Positions 35,150 to 43,002 of a DNA stretch of 48,435 nucleotides are shown here, piece after piece; positions within the stretch are counted from its first letter, which is position 1, and each line of letters opens with the position of its first letter. This DNA comes from Planctomycetota bacterium (GTDB lineage: Bacteria; Planctomycetota; SZUA-567; H5-PLA8): positions 1 to 48,435 of the forward strand of contig JACQFI010000058.1 in assembly GCA_016200135.1 (NCBI GenBank), read 5' to 3'. Made by a program: the position numbers and the translations under genes. The notes beneath the pieces were generated by a model. It saw nothing but the letters and a program-made list of their open reading frames with translations. It was not told the DNA's origin and did not search any database.

Positions 35150-35900
35150 ACCCCGCAAGCGCCGCTGGTTCCAGATTCACCTTTCAGCGGCCATCGTGTT
35201 GATGCTCGCGGCCTCGCTCCTCTTGTACGTAAACATCAGGCCCCCCCGGGTGATTCCTGAAACCGTGCTCGTCTATCGCCCCCAACCGGGCTCACCGTCC
35301 CACGGCATGACCGCGCAATTCCTGGGCTCCGGATGGCCCTTTCATAACGATGGAGGATTCGCCACGCCTGCGCTGCCGGAGGACGGCGAAGACCCGGTGG
35401 CCGCGTGCCAAAAGGAATTGGACCGCGTGGGCCAGGGCCGTCCCGTTTGGGAACGGTACAACGATAGCGAAGCAGTCGTCCTCAATGCCCTGTTCGGATT
35501 CGCGCTGCTTGCCGCCATGGGCGTGCTCTTGGAATACCTCGTCCGGTGCCGCGAAGCCGGTGAACGGCCCCGCATCCCCCTGCGCCCCGCCACCGGCCTG
35601 ATTCTGCTGGCGGTAACGGGGATGCTCGCCTGGGCCAATCTGCGCTCCGAGGCCGAGATCTTCTACCAACCGAACGGTGCGCTCGAATCGCAATGCCTGA
35701 ATTACGGCTGGCCAGTCACTGCCTTTGCGAAGTTTCCGCCACAGGCGGGCGCGGGCCCCGGCAGCACGTCCTTCGTGGTGGGCGCCGGCTGGCATAGACC
35801 CGGCATACTCATCGACTTCTTCGCAGGCATCGCCGTGCTCGGCCTCACCGGCGTCCCAACCGAATACATCCTCCGCCGCCGCGAGGCCCGCAAGCCATGA
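35142..35900 (+). CDS. Four-helix membrane protein made of two tandem modules
   Basis: 252 residues from the ATG at 35142, which overlaps the previous stop. It opens EPRKRRWFQIHLSAA, then a helix (IVLMLAASLLLYVNI), a loop with GSGWPFHNDGG and a second helix ending LEYLVRCREAGERPR. The second half repeats the plan: LILLAVTGMLAWANLRS, loop with LNYGWPVTAF, helix, then EYILRRREARKP. It therefore looks like an internal duplication of the module seen in the flanking genes. The RRWFQ opening is a style I associate with Planctomycetota. Function is unknown. Confidence 0.8.
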   Translation: MLEPRKRRWFQIHLSAAIVLMLAASLLLYVNIRPPRVIPETVLVYRPQPGSPSHGMTAQFLGSGWPFHNDGGFATPALPEDGEDPVAACQKELDRVGQGRPVWERYNDSEAVVLNALFGFALLAAMGVLLEYLVRCREAGERPRIPLRPATGLILLAVTGMLAWANLRSEAEIFYQPNGALESQCLNYGWPVTAFAKFPPQAGAGPGSTSFVVGAGWHRPGILIDFFAGIAVLGLTGVPTEYILRRREARKP

Positions 35901-36274
35901 GTGAGCCACGCAAGCGCCGCTGGTTTCAGATTCATCTGAGCACGGCTTTAATTGCAATGTTTGCCGCAGCGACTTTGCTGTATTTGAATGTATCCGAATC
36001 ATTCTCCCATGAGATTTACACATGGAACTATAAAGAAGGTTGGTACACAGGCGTACTCGTTCGGGGCTGGCCGTATCAATATGAAGTGGATGGAGGCTTT
36101 CCATGGGACGATTGGCGCGGAACCGGTTTTGAAGATCTTGGGCGCAGTATTCTCATTTCACTCATAGCAAACGTCGTACTTTCCTTGGTATTGATTATCG
36201 GCTTAATGTTTTTCTGCGAATTCCTCATCCGCCGCCACGAAGCCCGAAAGCCCCCGCCCGAAACCCGTAACTAA
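35897..36274 (+). CDS. Small two-helix membrane protein (last module), AT-richer
   Basis: 125 residues. The ATG overlaps the preceding stop as ATGA. It begins SEPRKRRWFQIHLSTA, nearly identical to the start of the preceding gene, then a helix (LIAMFAAATLLYLNV), a loop with RGWPYQYEVDGG, a second helix (LISLIANVVLSLVLIIGLMF) and EFLIRRHEARKP. Its base composition between about 35940 and 36220 is distinctly AT-richer than its sister genes. This suggests a different history for the middle although the ends match. Confidence 0.78.
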   Translation: MSEPRKRRWFQIHLSTALIAMFAAATLLYLNVSESFSHEIYTWNYKEGWYTGVLVRGWPYQYEVDGGFPWDDWRGTGFEDLGRSILISLIANVVLSLVLIIGLMFFCEFLIRRHEARKPPPETRN

Positions 36275-36299
36275 AACCACAGCCCAGGAGACCGCTCCG

Positions 36300-36476
36300 A
36301 TGCCCGACCCGGAAACTGAACTGCTCGGCATCGCCCTGGCCGTCCTCCTAATCTTCGGCGGCCTCATCTACGTGTTCCTGCGCAGCAAGTTCGGCCAGGT
36401 CTGCAAAGCCTGCGGCGAACGCAGCCCCACCGGCGCTCCAACCTGCAACCATTGCGGCGCCAAGTTCGATTCCTAA
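36300..36476 (+). CDS. 58-residue membrane-anchored zinc-ribbon protein
   Basis: A short gene at the end of the cluster: ATG 36300 with AGGAG 9 nt upstream, stop TAA at 36474-36476. The product has one helix (LLGIALAVLLIFGGLIYVFL), then a double CxxC zinc ribbon: VCKACGE, a turn SPTGAPT, then CNHCGAKFDS. This is the common prokaryotic zinc-ribbon layout. It lies 25 bp after the previous gene and is probably in the same operon. The ribbon would be cytoplasmic if the basic RSK after the helix stays inside. Confidence 0.82.
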   Translation: MPDPETELLGIALAVLLIFGGLIYVFLRSKFGQVCKACGERSPTGAPTCNHCGAKFDS

Positions 36477-36520
36477 TCCCAACCTGCCGCATCCGATATT
36501 CTTCCCCTGGCCTTCCCTTC

Positions 36521-36544
36521 TCCGCGTCTCCGCGCCTCTGCGGT
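36521..36544. repeat. Octamer near-repeat TCCGCGTC / TCCGCGCC / TCTGCGGT
   Basis: Three 8-bp near-copies in the 125-bp gap before the ElbD-like gene. It belongs to the same class of short near-tandem intergenic islands as those at 34382 and 41376. Confidence 0.55.
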
Positions 36545-36585
36545 TCAAACAGGCTCCGGACTGACTGGCATTTCGCACCTGCGCG

Positions 36586-36591
36586 TATATT
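36586..36591 (+). promoter_or_regulatory. Possible -10 box 10 nt before the ElbD-like start
   Basis: TATATT (5 of 6) ends 10 nt before the ATG at 36602, predicting a leader of only about 3-4 nt. No ribosome site precedes the ATG. No good -35 box is visible. Confidence 0.35.
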
Positions 36592-36601
36592 TTAAGTCCC
36601 C

Positions 36602-37504
36602 ATGACCGCCACGCAGTCGCTCCAGGGCCTCTCCGTGCGCCGCTTCTTCGCGGGCAAGGGCGTCCTCGTCACAGGGTCCACGGGCTTCCTGGCCAAGGCG
36701 CTCGTCGAGAAGCTCCTGCGCGACCTGCCCGAAGTGAAGAAGATCCACCTCTTGATCCGCCCCCGCGCCCGCGCCGACGGCTCGCTCGTCGATCCCGCCG
36801 AACGCATGCGCGAAGAGATCCTGCGCAACAGCGCCTTCTCGCGCCTGCGCGAAAAGATGGGCGCGCGCTTCGAATCCTGGTGTCAGGAACGCATCGCGTG
36901 CGTCTCCGGCGACCTCACCCACCCGCGCCTGGGCCTCAGCGAAGAAGCCTTCGAAGCCCTCGCCCGTGAGGTCCAGATCGTGATCGGCTCCGCGGCCACC
37001 GTCGTCTTCGACGAACGCCTCGATCTTGCGCTCGAGATCAACACGCTCAGCCCGCAGCGCTTGCTCGAACTCGCCCAGGCCGCCGGCGGCGCGTACATCC
37101 ATATCTCCACGGCGTACGTCAGCGGCATGCGCAAGGGCCTGGTGCCGGAAAGCCTCCTCGACCCGCTCGAAGCCATCGACGCGCAGCTCCCGCCCGGCGC
37201 GCCGCGGCCCGACAAGTTCGACGTCGCGAAAGAGATCGAGAAGCTCCGCACGCTGGCGAAGATCGTGACGTCCGACTGCGAGACGCAGGCGCGCAAGCAG
37301 GGCTGGGCGCCGGAGAGCGAAGAGGCGCGCACCGCGCTGCGCCGCGCGCTGGTCTCGGCCGGCATGCGCCGCGCGCGCAGCCTGGGCTGGAACGACACCT
37401 ACACCTATACCAAGTTCCTGGGCGAACAGCTCGTGCGCGACCACCACGGCGCCGTGCCCACCGCCATCGTGCGCCCGTCGATCATCGAATCCAGCCTGCG
37501 CTAA
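36602..37504 (+). CDS. Fatty acyl reductase part of an ElbD-like multienzyme (ends at an in-frame TAA)
   Basis: The N-terminal 300 residues of a giant enzyme. It is an extended SDR/NAD-binding_4 (fatty acyl-CoA reductase or thioester reductase) domain: nucleotide loop VLVTGSTGFLAKALVEKLL, then HLLIRPR, SAATVVFDERLDLALEIN, ISTAYVSG and the catalytic YTYTK (YxxxK). It stops at TAA (37502-37504) right after VRPSIIESSLR, in the middle of the reductase fold. The next codons, in the same frame, read PEPGWLDGLRMADPLIIGFGKG, which is exactly how the family continues. A single substitution (for example GAA to TAA) would explain it. As it stands the reductase would be truncated and probably inactive. 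Confidence 0.85.
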   Translation: MTATQSLQGLSVRRFFAGKGVLVTGSTGFLAKALVEKLLRDLPEVKKIHLLIRPRARADGSLVDPAERMREEILRNSAFSRLREKMGARFESWCQERIACVSGDLTHPRLGLSEEAFEALAREVQIVIGSAATVVFDERLDLALEINTLSPQRLLELAQAAGGAYIHISTAYVSGMRKGLVPESLLDPLEAIDAQLPPGAPRPDKFDVAKEIEKLRTLAKIVTSDCETQARKQGWAPESEEARTALRRALVSAGMRRARSLGWNDTYTYTKFLGEQLVRDHHGAVPTAIVRPSIIESSLR

Positions 37505-40500
37505 CCCGAGCCCGGCTGGCTCGACGGCCTGCGCATGGCCGACCCGCTCATCATCGGCTTCGGCAAGGGCCGCCTCGCCGACTTCCCGGCGCAGCGCGAC
37601 GTGGTCCTCGACATCATCCCCGCCGACCTCGTCGTCAACGCGATCCTCGCCGCCGCGGCGCACGTCGGCGGCCGTCCCGGCGCCTTCGACCTGCTCCACG
37701 TCGCCAGTTCCAGCGAGAACCCGCTGGCCATCGAGAACCTCTACCAGACCGTGCGCGACTACTTCCAGAAGCACCCCATGCTCGACCGCGCCGGTCGCCC
37801 CGTGCGCGTGCCGCACTGGAAATTCCCCACGGTCGAACGCTTCAAGCGCCGCCTCAATTACGGCTACCTCGCGCCGGCCAAGGCGCTCGGCGCGCTCATG
37901 GACGGCCCGGTGTCGATCCCCGGCACGCGCAAGTTGCGCTCGCGCCTGCGTTCGATCAACACCGCCGCCGAACAGCTCCTCTATTACGTCGATATCTACA
38001 GCCCCTACACCAATCTCAATTGCCGCTTCGAGACCAAACGGGCCCGCGAAATCTTCGAACAGCTCGTGCCCGAAGAACGCGAACTCTTCGACTTCGACCC
38101 GCGCAAGATCCCCTGGCGCCGCTACATCCAGGACGTCCACATCCCGGGCCTCAAGCGCAACATCCTCCGCATGGATCTTCCGCCGCGCGCCGGAGCCGGT
38201 GAAGGCAACCTGCTCGCGGAAGAGACGGAAAAAGGCAAAGCGCGGGCGGGCAGCGCGATCCACGGCGTCCCGCAGACCATCGTGGACCTGGCCGCGCGCG
38301 GTGCCGAACGCTTCGGCGGCAAGATCTTCCTCGAGATGAAGCGCGCGCCCTTCGGCCACGCGCCCGCGCACTCCAAGCTCACCTTCGCCGAATACTTCGA
38401 ACGCTCCGGCCTGTGGGCGCGCAAGCTGCGCGCGAACCTCAGCCTGCAGTTCGGCGAACGCGTCGTCATCTGGTGCGAGAACGGCCCCGAATGGACCCTC
38501 GCGTACCTCGCGATTCAGCGCGCCGGCGGCGTCGCGGTGCCGCTCGACCGCCAGCTCCCGCCAGCCGAAGCCGCGGGCCTCATCAAGTACGTGGACGCGC
38601 GCGCCGTGGTCGTCTCCGCGGGGATGCTCGCCGCGGCCGACGGCGCGTTCGGCGCCGGCCAGGGCCTGCCCCCGCTCTTAAACCTTCACGACAACCTCGA
38701 ACCGCATGCGGGCGACGCCTGGCCCTACCCGCAGGCTTCCGAAGGCAGCCGCGCGCTCGCCGAACCCTCGCCCGAGACGCTCGCCTCGATCCTCTTCACG
38801 AGCGGGACCACGCTCGCGCCCAAGGGCGTGATGCTCAGCCACGTCAACTTCACGGCCAACGCGCTCTCGGTGGCGGAAGTCCTCGAACCGCTGCCGGCGG
38901 ACCGCTTCCTCTCGGTGCTCCCGCTCCACCACGCGCTCGAATTCACCGGCGGCTTCCTCTCGCCGCTCTTCGGCGGTTCGACGGTGCATTACGTCGAATC
39001 GCTCAAAGACGTCGAAGAGGCGCTGCGCCGCACGAACACCACCGTCATGATCGGCGTCCCGCGCCTGTACCAGCTCTTCGCCGACAAGATCCGCGCGAAG
39101 ATCCAGTCCTCCGGCGCGGCGAGAAAGATGGCCGTCGCGCTGCTCGACGGCATGGCCGGCGCCGCGGAGTTCGTCGGGAGCGACCAGACGCGCAAGAAGG
39201 TCTTCGGACAGGTCCACCAGGCCTTCGGCGGCAAGCTGCGCGTGCTCGTCTCCGGCGGCGCGCCGCTCGCGCCCGAACTCTTCCACTTCCTGCGCCGCTT
39301 CGGGCTCACCGTCGTCGAAGGCTACGGCCTCACCGAGACCGCCCCGATCCTCACCGTCAACCCGCTCGCCGCGCCCAAAGCCGGCAGCGTCGGCCTGCCG
39401 CTCCCCGGCGTGGAACTGAATGTCAAAAACACCGACCACCAGGGCATCGGCGAAGTCCTCGCCCGCGGCCCGATGGTCATGCAGGGCTACTGGCACGATC
39501 CCGAATCCACCGAGAAGGCCCTCGAAGACGGCTGGTTCCGCACCGGCGACCTCGGCCGCCTCGACCCCGATGGCTACCTCTTTCTTACCGGCCGCGTGAA
39601 GGACGTCGTCGTCACCACCGCGGGCAAGAAGGTCTATCCCGACGAGATCGAGACGCACTTCCGCGGCCTGCCGAAGGTCAAGGAGTTCTGCGCCGTCGGC
39701 CTGCCCACGCGCACCGGCCAGGGCGAAGAACTCGCGCTCGTCATCGTGCTCGAAAAGGACGGCGAGAAGGCCCGCGCCGAAGTCCGGCAGGCCGTCGAGA
39801 AACTCAGCCACGGCCTGCCCAGCCACCAGCGCGTCGCGCGCATCGAGTTCCAGGTAGACGATCTGCCCAAGACCTCGACACTGAAAGTCCGCCGCAACAA
39901 AGTCCGCGAGGCCTTCGCCGGAGCCGCACGCGCCGCGGCCAGCGGGCTGCTCGCCGCCGTCGCCAAGTCGCCTTCGACGGCGGGCAAGCCGGTCGAAGGT
40001 AAAGTCTTCCGCGAAGTCGTCCGCGCCATCGCCGAGATCGCCGGCCTGCAGCCGCAGGAGATCGCGCCGGAACAGAAGCTGCAGCTCGACCTGGGCCTCG
40101 ACAGCATCGGCCGCGTCGATCTGATCGGCAAGCTCGAACTGCGCCTGAACGTCACGATATCCGACGAGGTCTCCGCGAAGCTCTGGACGGTTCAGGATGT
40201 CGCCGAGGCCGCCGCCGCCGCGCTGGAGTCCGGCCCGCGCGCCGAACCGAAGGCCAAGAGCTCGATCAGCGACCGCATCCTCAAGCGCGGGACGAACGCG
40301 ACCTCGCAGGCCCTCCAACCGCGGTTCTCGAAGACGATCCTACAGGGCGCGATGCGCACGACCGAGAAGGTCTTCTTCAACGCGTACCTCAGCATCGACG
40401 CGTACGGTCTCGAACACCTGCCCCCGGACCAGCCGGCGCTGCTCGCCGCCAACCACTGCAGCCACCTGGACACCGCCGCGATCCGCGCCGTGCTCGGCGG

Positions 40501-41086
40501 GCGCTCGTCGCAGCTCCACGTCATGGGCGCGAAGGACTACTTCTTCGACACGCGCCTCAAGAGCTGGTTCTTCTCCACCGTCTTCAACGTGCTGCCGTTC
40601 GAGCGCGAGGACAACACGCTCGAGGGCCTCTCCACCTGCCGCGCCGCGCTCGATGGCGGGCGCTCGCTGCTGATCTTCCCCGAAGGCACGCGCTCGCTCA
40701 CCGGCAAGCTCCTGCCGTTCAAGTCCGGCATCGGCATCCTCGCGCTGGAACTCGACTACCCCGTCGTCCCGGTCTTCCTGCAAGGTACGTTCGAGGCGCT
40801 GCCCAAAGGCCGTGCGATTCCGCGCCCCAAGCACGTCAGCGTCCGCTTCGGCCCACCGCTCGATTTCACCGCGCTTAAAGCCCAGAAGAACGCCGCCACC
40901 GCCGAACGCAGCGCCCGCGGCGAGCGCAAAGACGGCCAGGGGAATGGCGTCGAAGAAGGCAAGAGCCGGAGCGCCCAGAAAGACGGAAAAGACCGCAAGC
41001 GCGCCCGTTCCGCCGGCGCCATCGAATTCTACCGCACCGCCGCCGAACAGATCCACGCCGCCGTCGAACGGCTCGCGCGCATGTAG
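37505..41086 (+). CDS. Rest of the ElbD-like multienzyme: reductase end, AMP-ligase, ACP, PlsC acyltransferase
   Basis: In phase with the preceding frame; the first ATG is 37535 but has no ribosome site. Numbering the restored protein (1,494 aa): the reductase domain ends near 540. An AMP-forming acyl ligase follows (about 560-1100) with FTSGTTLAPKGVMLSH (L replaces the usual G), GYGLTETAPI, GWFRTGDLGRLDPDGYLFL and LPKTSTLKVRR. An acyl-carrier domain has LGLDSIGRVDLIGKLE near 1166. A PlsC-type acyltransferase has NHCSHLD (about 1285) and FPEGTRS. The order matches Myxococcus ElbD, a multifunctional ether-lipid enzyme. It would activate a fatty acid, reduce it and act on a glycerolipid. Lysine-rich insert near the C-terminus. 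Confidence 0.88.
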   Translation, partial: PEPGWLDGLRMADPLIIGFGKGRLADFPAQRDVVLDIIPADLVVNAILAAAAHVGGRPGAFDLLHVASSSENPLAIENLYQTVRDYFQKHPMLDRAGRPVRVPHWKFPTVERFKRRLNYGYLAPAKALGALMDGPVSIPGTRKLRSRLRSINTAAEQLLYYVDIYSPYTNLNCRFETKRAREIFEQLVPEERELFDFDPRKIPWRRYIQDVHIPGLKRNILRMDLPPRAGAGEGNLLAEETEKGKARAGSAIHGVPQTIVDLAARGAERFGGKIFLEMKRAPFGHAPAHSKLTFAEYFERSGLWARKLRANLSLQFGERVVIWCENGPEWTLAYLAIQRAGGVAVPLDRQLPPAEAAGLIKYVDARAVVVSAGMLAAADGAFGAGQGLPPLLNLHDNLEPHAGDAWPYPQASEGSRALAEPSPETLASILFTSGTTLAPKGVMLSHVNFTANALSVAEVLEPLPADRFLSVLPLHHALEFTGGFLSPLFGGSTVHYVESLKDVEEALRRTNTTVMIGVPRLYQLFADKIRAKIQSSGAARKMAVALLDGMAGAAEFVGSDQTRKKVFGQVHQAFGGKLRVLVSGGAPLAPELFHFLRRFGLTVVEGYGLTETAPILTVNPLAAPKAGSVGLPLPGVELNVKNTDHQGIGEVLARGPMVMQGYWHDPESTEKALEDGWFRTGDLGRLDPDGYLFLTGRVKDVVVTTAGKKVYPDEIETHFRGLPKVKEFCAVGLPTRTGQGEELALVIVLEKDGEKARAEVRQAVEKLSHGLPSHQRVARIEFQVDDLPKTSTLKVRRNKVREAFAGAARAAASGLLAAVAKSPSTAGKPVEGKVFREVVRAIAEIAGLQPQEIAPEQKLQLDLGLDSIGRVDLIGKLELRLNVTISDEVSAKLWTVQDVAEAAAAALESGPRAEPKAKSSISDRILKRGTNATSQALQPRFSKTILQGAMRTTEKVFFNAYLSIDAYGLEHLPPDQPALLAANHCSHLDTAAIRAVLGGRSSQLHVMGAKDYFFDTRLKSWFFSTVFNVLPFEREDNTLEGLSTCRAALDGGRSLLIFPEGTRSLTGKLLPFKSGIGILALELDYPVVPVFLQGTFEALPKGRAIPRPKHVSVRFGPPLDFTALKAQKNAATAERSARGERKDGQGNGVEEGKSRSAQKDGKDRKRARSAGAIEFYRTAAEQIHAAVERLARM

Positions 41087-41146
41087 TGAAAGATACCCCG
41101 GCCCTATCCTTGTCGATCGGCAGCACAGGCGGCCAGCCCATGGAGC

Positions 41147-41164
41147 GCCGGCGTCCACGCCGGC
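41147..41164. repeat. GCCGGCGT-CC-ACGCCGGC hairpin
   Basis: A perfect 8-bp stem with a 2-nt loop and no T tract on either side. Same style as the intergenic hairpins at 11218 and 20093-20175. Confidence 0.55.
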
Positions 41165-41268
41165 AGGGCCGCCGCCGTCCCCAGCGGCATTCCCCTCAGT
41201 TACCCCCAAGGCGCTACGAGATTTGAAACCTGCTGCTCTTTTGAAACCCCGCGGCGCGTCGTGAATTC

Positions 41269-41335
41269 CCCCCTTAAGTAAGGGGGTTACTCCTCCGCTG
41301 CTCTAACTTCCCCTAACCTCTCCTTACATAAGGAG
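41269..41335. repeat. Paired CCCCTTA / TAAGGGG palindromes
   Basis: CCCCCTTA-AG-TAAGGGGG (41269-41286) and CTCCTTA-CA-TAAGGAG (41320-41335), 33 bp apart. They look like the two ends of one dispersed palindromic element. No T tract directly follows either stem, so termination is not the obvious role. Confidence 0.6.
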
Positions 41336-41375
41336 GGGATTTCAACAAAGCAAAACCTGCGTATATATTCCATTC

Positions 41376-41393
41376 TTGGCGTACTTGGCGTTT
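41376..41393. repeat. Nonamer TTGGCGTAC / TTGGCGTTT
   Basis: Two 9-bp near-copies followed by a partial TGGCGG. The longest unit of the seven near-tandem islands. Confidence 0.5.
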
Positions 41394-41446
41394 TGGCGGC
41401 CAATCTTTTCTGTTAGATATTAAGGCTTCAGCGGAGGATCCCGCCC

Positions 41447-41920
41447 ATGAAGACTGTCGGCAAACTGACGCTCGCTACGCCCGGCGACCGCGAGATCGTC
41501 ATGACGCGCGTCTTCGACGCCCCGCGCGCGAAAGTCTTCGAAGCGCTCACCACGCCCGCGCTGCTCAAGCGCTGGCTCTTCGCGCCGCCCGGCTGGGCGC
41601 TGAAGTCCTGCGTGCTCGACCTGCAGGCGGGCGGCGCGTATCGCTTCGAGATGAGCGGCCCCGGCGGCGGCATGTCCTGGGGCGGCGTCTTCCGCGAAGT
41701 CGCCGTACCCGAGCGCTTCGTCGCGACCGAACGCTTCGAACCCGCGTGGTATGAGGGCGAAGCCCTGGTGACCCAGGCGCTGAGCGAAAAGGACGGCCGG
41801 ACGACGTTGACCCTGACCGTGAAGTACGAATCCCGCGAAGCCCGCGACGGCGCGCTCAAGTTCCCCATGGAACAAGGCGTCGCCGCCGGCTACGACAAGC
41901 TCGAGGAATTGGTGAAATAG
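41447..41920 (+). CDS. SRPBCC (AHSA1/YndB-like) protein
   Basis: A 157-residue START-like hydrophobic-pocket protein. The AHSA1 pattern is clear: VMTRVFDAPRAKVFEALTTP, then LLKRWLFAPPGW, DLQAGGAYRFEM, GVFREVAVPERFVATERF, and a terminal helix MEQGVAAGYDKLEELVK. These proteins bind lipids or small hydrophobic ligands; the exact ligand is unknown. No signal peptide. The start has GGAGG about 10 nt upstream. It lies alone between the ElbD-like gene and a convergent Sel1 lipoprotein gene; no partner regulator is next to it. Confidence 0.88.
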   Translation: MKTVGKLTLATPGDREIVMTRVFDAPRAKVFEALTTPALLKRWLFAPPGWALKSCVLDLQAGGAYRFEMSGPGGGMSWGGVFREVAVPERFVATERFEPAWYEGEALVTQALSEKDGRTTLTLTVKYESREARDGALKFPMEQGVAAGYDKLEELVK

Positions 41921-41929
41921 CGCGGCTCG

Positions 41930-42826
41930 CTACTGCCCGCCGCGCCTGCGCTTGGCCAGCCACTCCGCCGCGCGCTTGCTGCCTGCTTTGGATGCGCGTT
42001 CCATCACGTACTCGGCCTGCTCCGGCTTGCCCTTCTGCTCCAGAAAAATGCCGAAGCCGTACACGACCTCGGGATCGTGCTTTTCCCAATCGGCCAGCAC
42101 GGCCTCGGCGACGCCCGGGCCTACATCCGTCGTTTGGGCGAGCTGAATCCACTTGTCCGATTCTTCCTTGTTCTTGGGCACGCCAAGGCCCTGCATGTAA
42201 ATCATCGCCAGCCGCCCGTACGCGATGCCGTCGCCGCTCTGAGCCGCCTTGAGGTACCACTCCCGGGCCTTCACGTAATCCACATCTCCGGCCGAACCCT
42301 CGGAATAAATCTCGCCGATGCTCGTGCAGGCCTGCGCGTTCCCGAAGCCCGCCGACTTCTCGAGCCACGGCAGCGCCATGGCGGAATCCTGCTCCGTGCC
42401 GACGCCGAGCTTGTACATCAAGCCCACCATCTTGACGGCCTCGGGGTGGTCCTTCTCCGCGGCCTTCAGGTACCAGCGGAAGCCCTCCTTCTCGTCCACC
42501 GCCACAAGTTGCCCGTGGTGGTACATCACACCCAGGTTGTACATGGAATCCGCGTCGCCCTTATCCGCGGAATCGCGGAAGAACTGAAAGGCCTTGCTCA
42601 GGTCTTTCTCGACGCCGCGCCCGAAATAGTACCGCCGCCCAAGCTCATTCAGCGCCGCCCCATCTCCCGCCTGCCCCGCTTGGAGCAACTCCGCCTCGCT
42701 CTGCTCCTTCAGCGGTTTCTTGTCCCCAACCGGTCCCGGCGCGGGCCCTGGCTTGGGCGGGTCCTTCGGCGCGCCGCAGCCGGCCAGAAGAAACACAGAC
42801 AGAAACGTCAATGTGTATTTGAGCAT
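41930..42826 (-). CDS. Sel1-repeat lipoprotein
   Basis: A 298-residue lipoprotein. The signal sequence ends in a lipobox LLAGC (Cys17). A Pro/Lys/Gly-rich linker follows, then about six Sel1-like helix-pair repeats: ALNELGRRYYFGRGVEKDLS, SMYNLGVMYHHGQLVAVDEK, AVKMVGLMYKLGVGTEQDS, ACTSIGEIYSEGSAGDVDY and IAYGRLAMIYMQGLGVPKNK among them. It is probably an envelope adaptor for protein interactions. AAAGGA lies about 7 nt before the ATG. The end is basic (LAKRRRGGQ). Partners cannot be inferred from neighbours. Confidence 0.9.
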   Translation of the reverse strand: MLKYTLTFLSVFLLAGCGAPKDPPKPGPAPGPVGDKKPLKEQSEAELLQAGQAGDGAALNELGRRYYFGRGVEKDLSKAFQFFRDSADKGDADSMYNLGVMYHHGQLVAVDEKEGFRWYLKAAEKDHPEAVKMVGLMYKLGVGTEQDSAMALPWLEKSAGFGNAQACTSIGEIYSEGSAGDVDYVKAREWYLKAAQSGDGIAYGRLAMIYMQGLGVPKNKEESDKWIQLAQTTDVGPGVAEAVLADWEKHDPEVVYGFGIFLEQKGKPEQAEYVMERASKAGSKRAAEWLAKRRRGGQ

Positions 42827-43002
42827 GTCAGTTCCTTTTATCGGAAGCCATCAAGCGGTGGAAAGGATAGCAGATATTCAGGAACAGCCAGAAAAACTTA
42901 CGGCTATGATTTCCAAATTAGGTTGAACGCCAGCCCCTTAGATTTCCTATAGAATTTATGCTTCCTTATATTTCTTCCTTGCGCAAATAAATATATAGGC
43001 GC

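Larger units (their letters stand above)
41087..41446. other. 360-bp intergenic region rich in palindromes
   Basis: It contains the GC hairpin 41147-41164, the paired CCCCTTA/TAAGGGG hairpins 41269-41335, the nonamer island 41376-41393, and a TATATA run near 41362. No supported reading frame was seen. It separates the ElbD-like gene from the SRPBCC gene. Confidence 0.6.
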
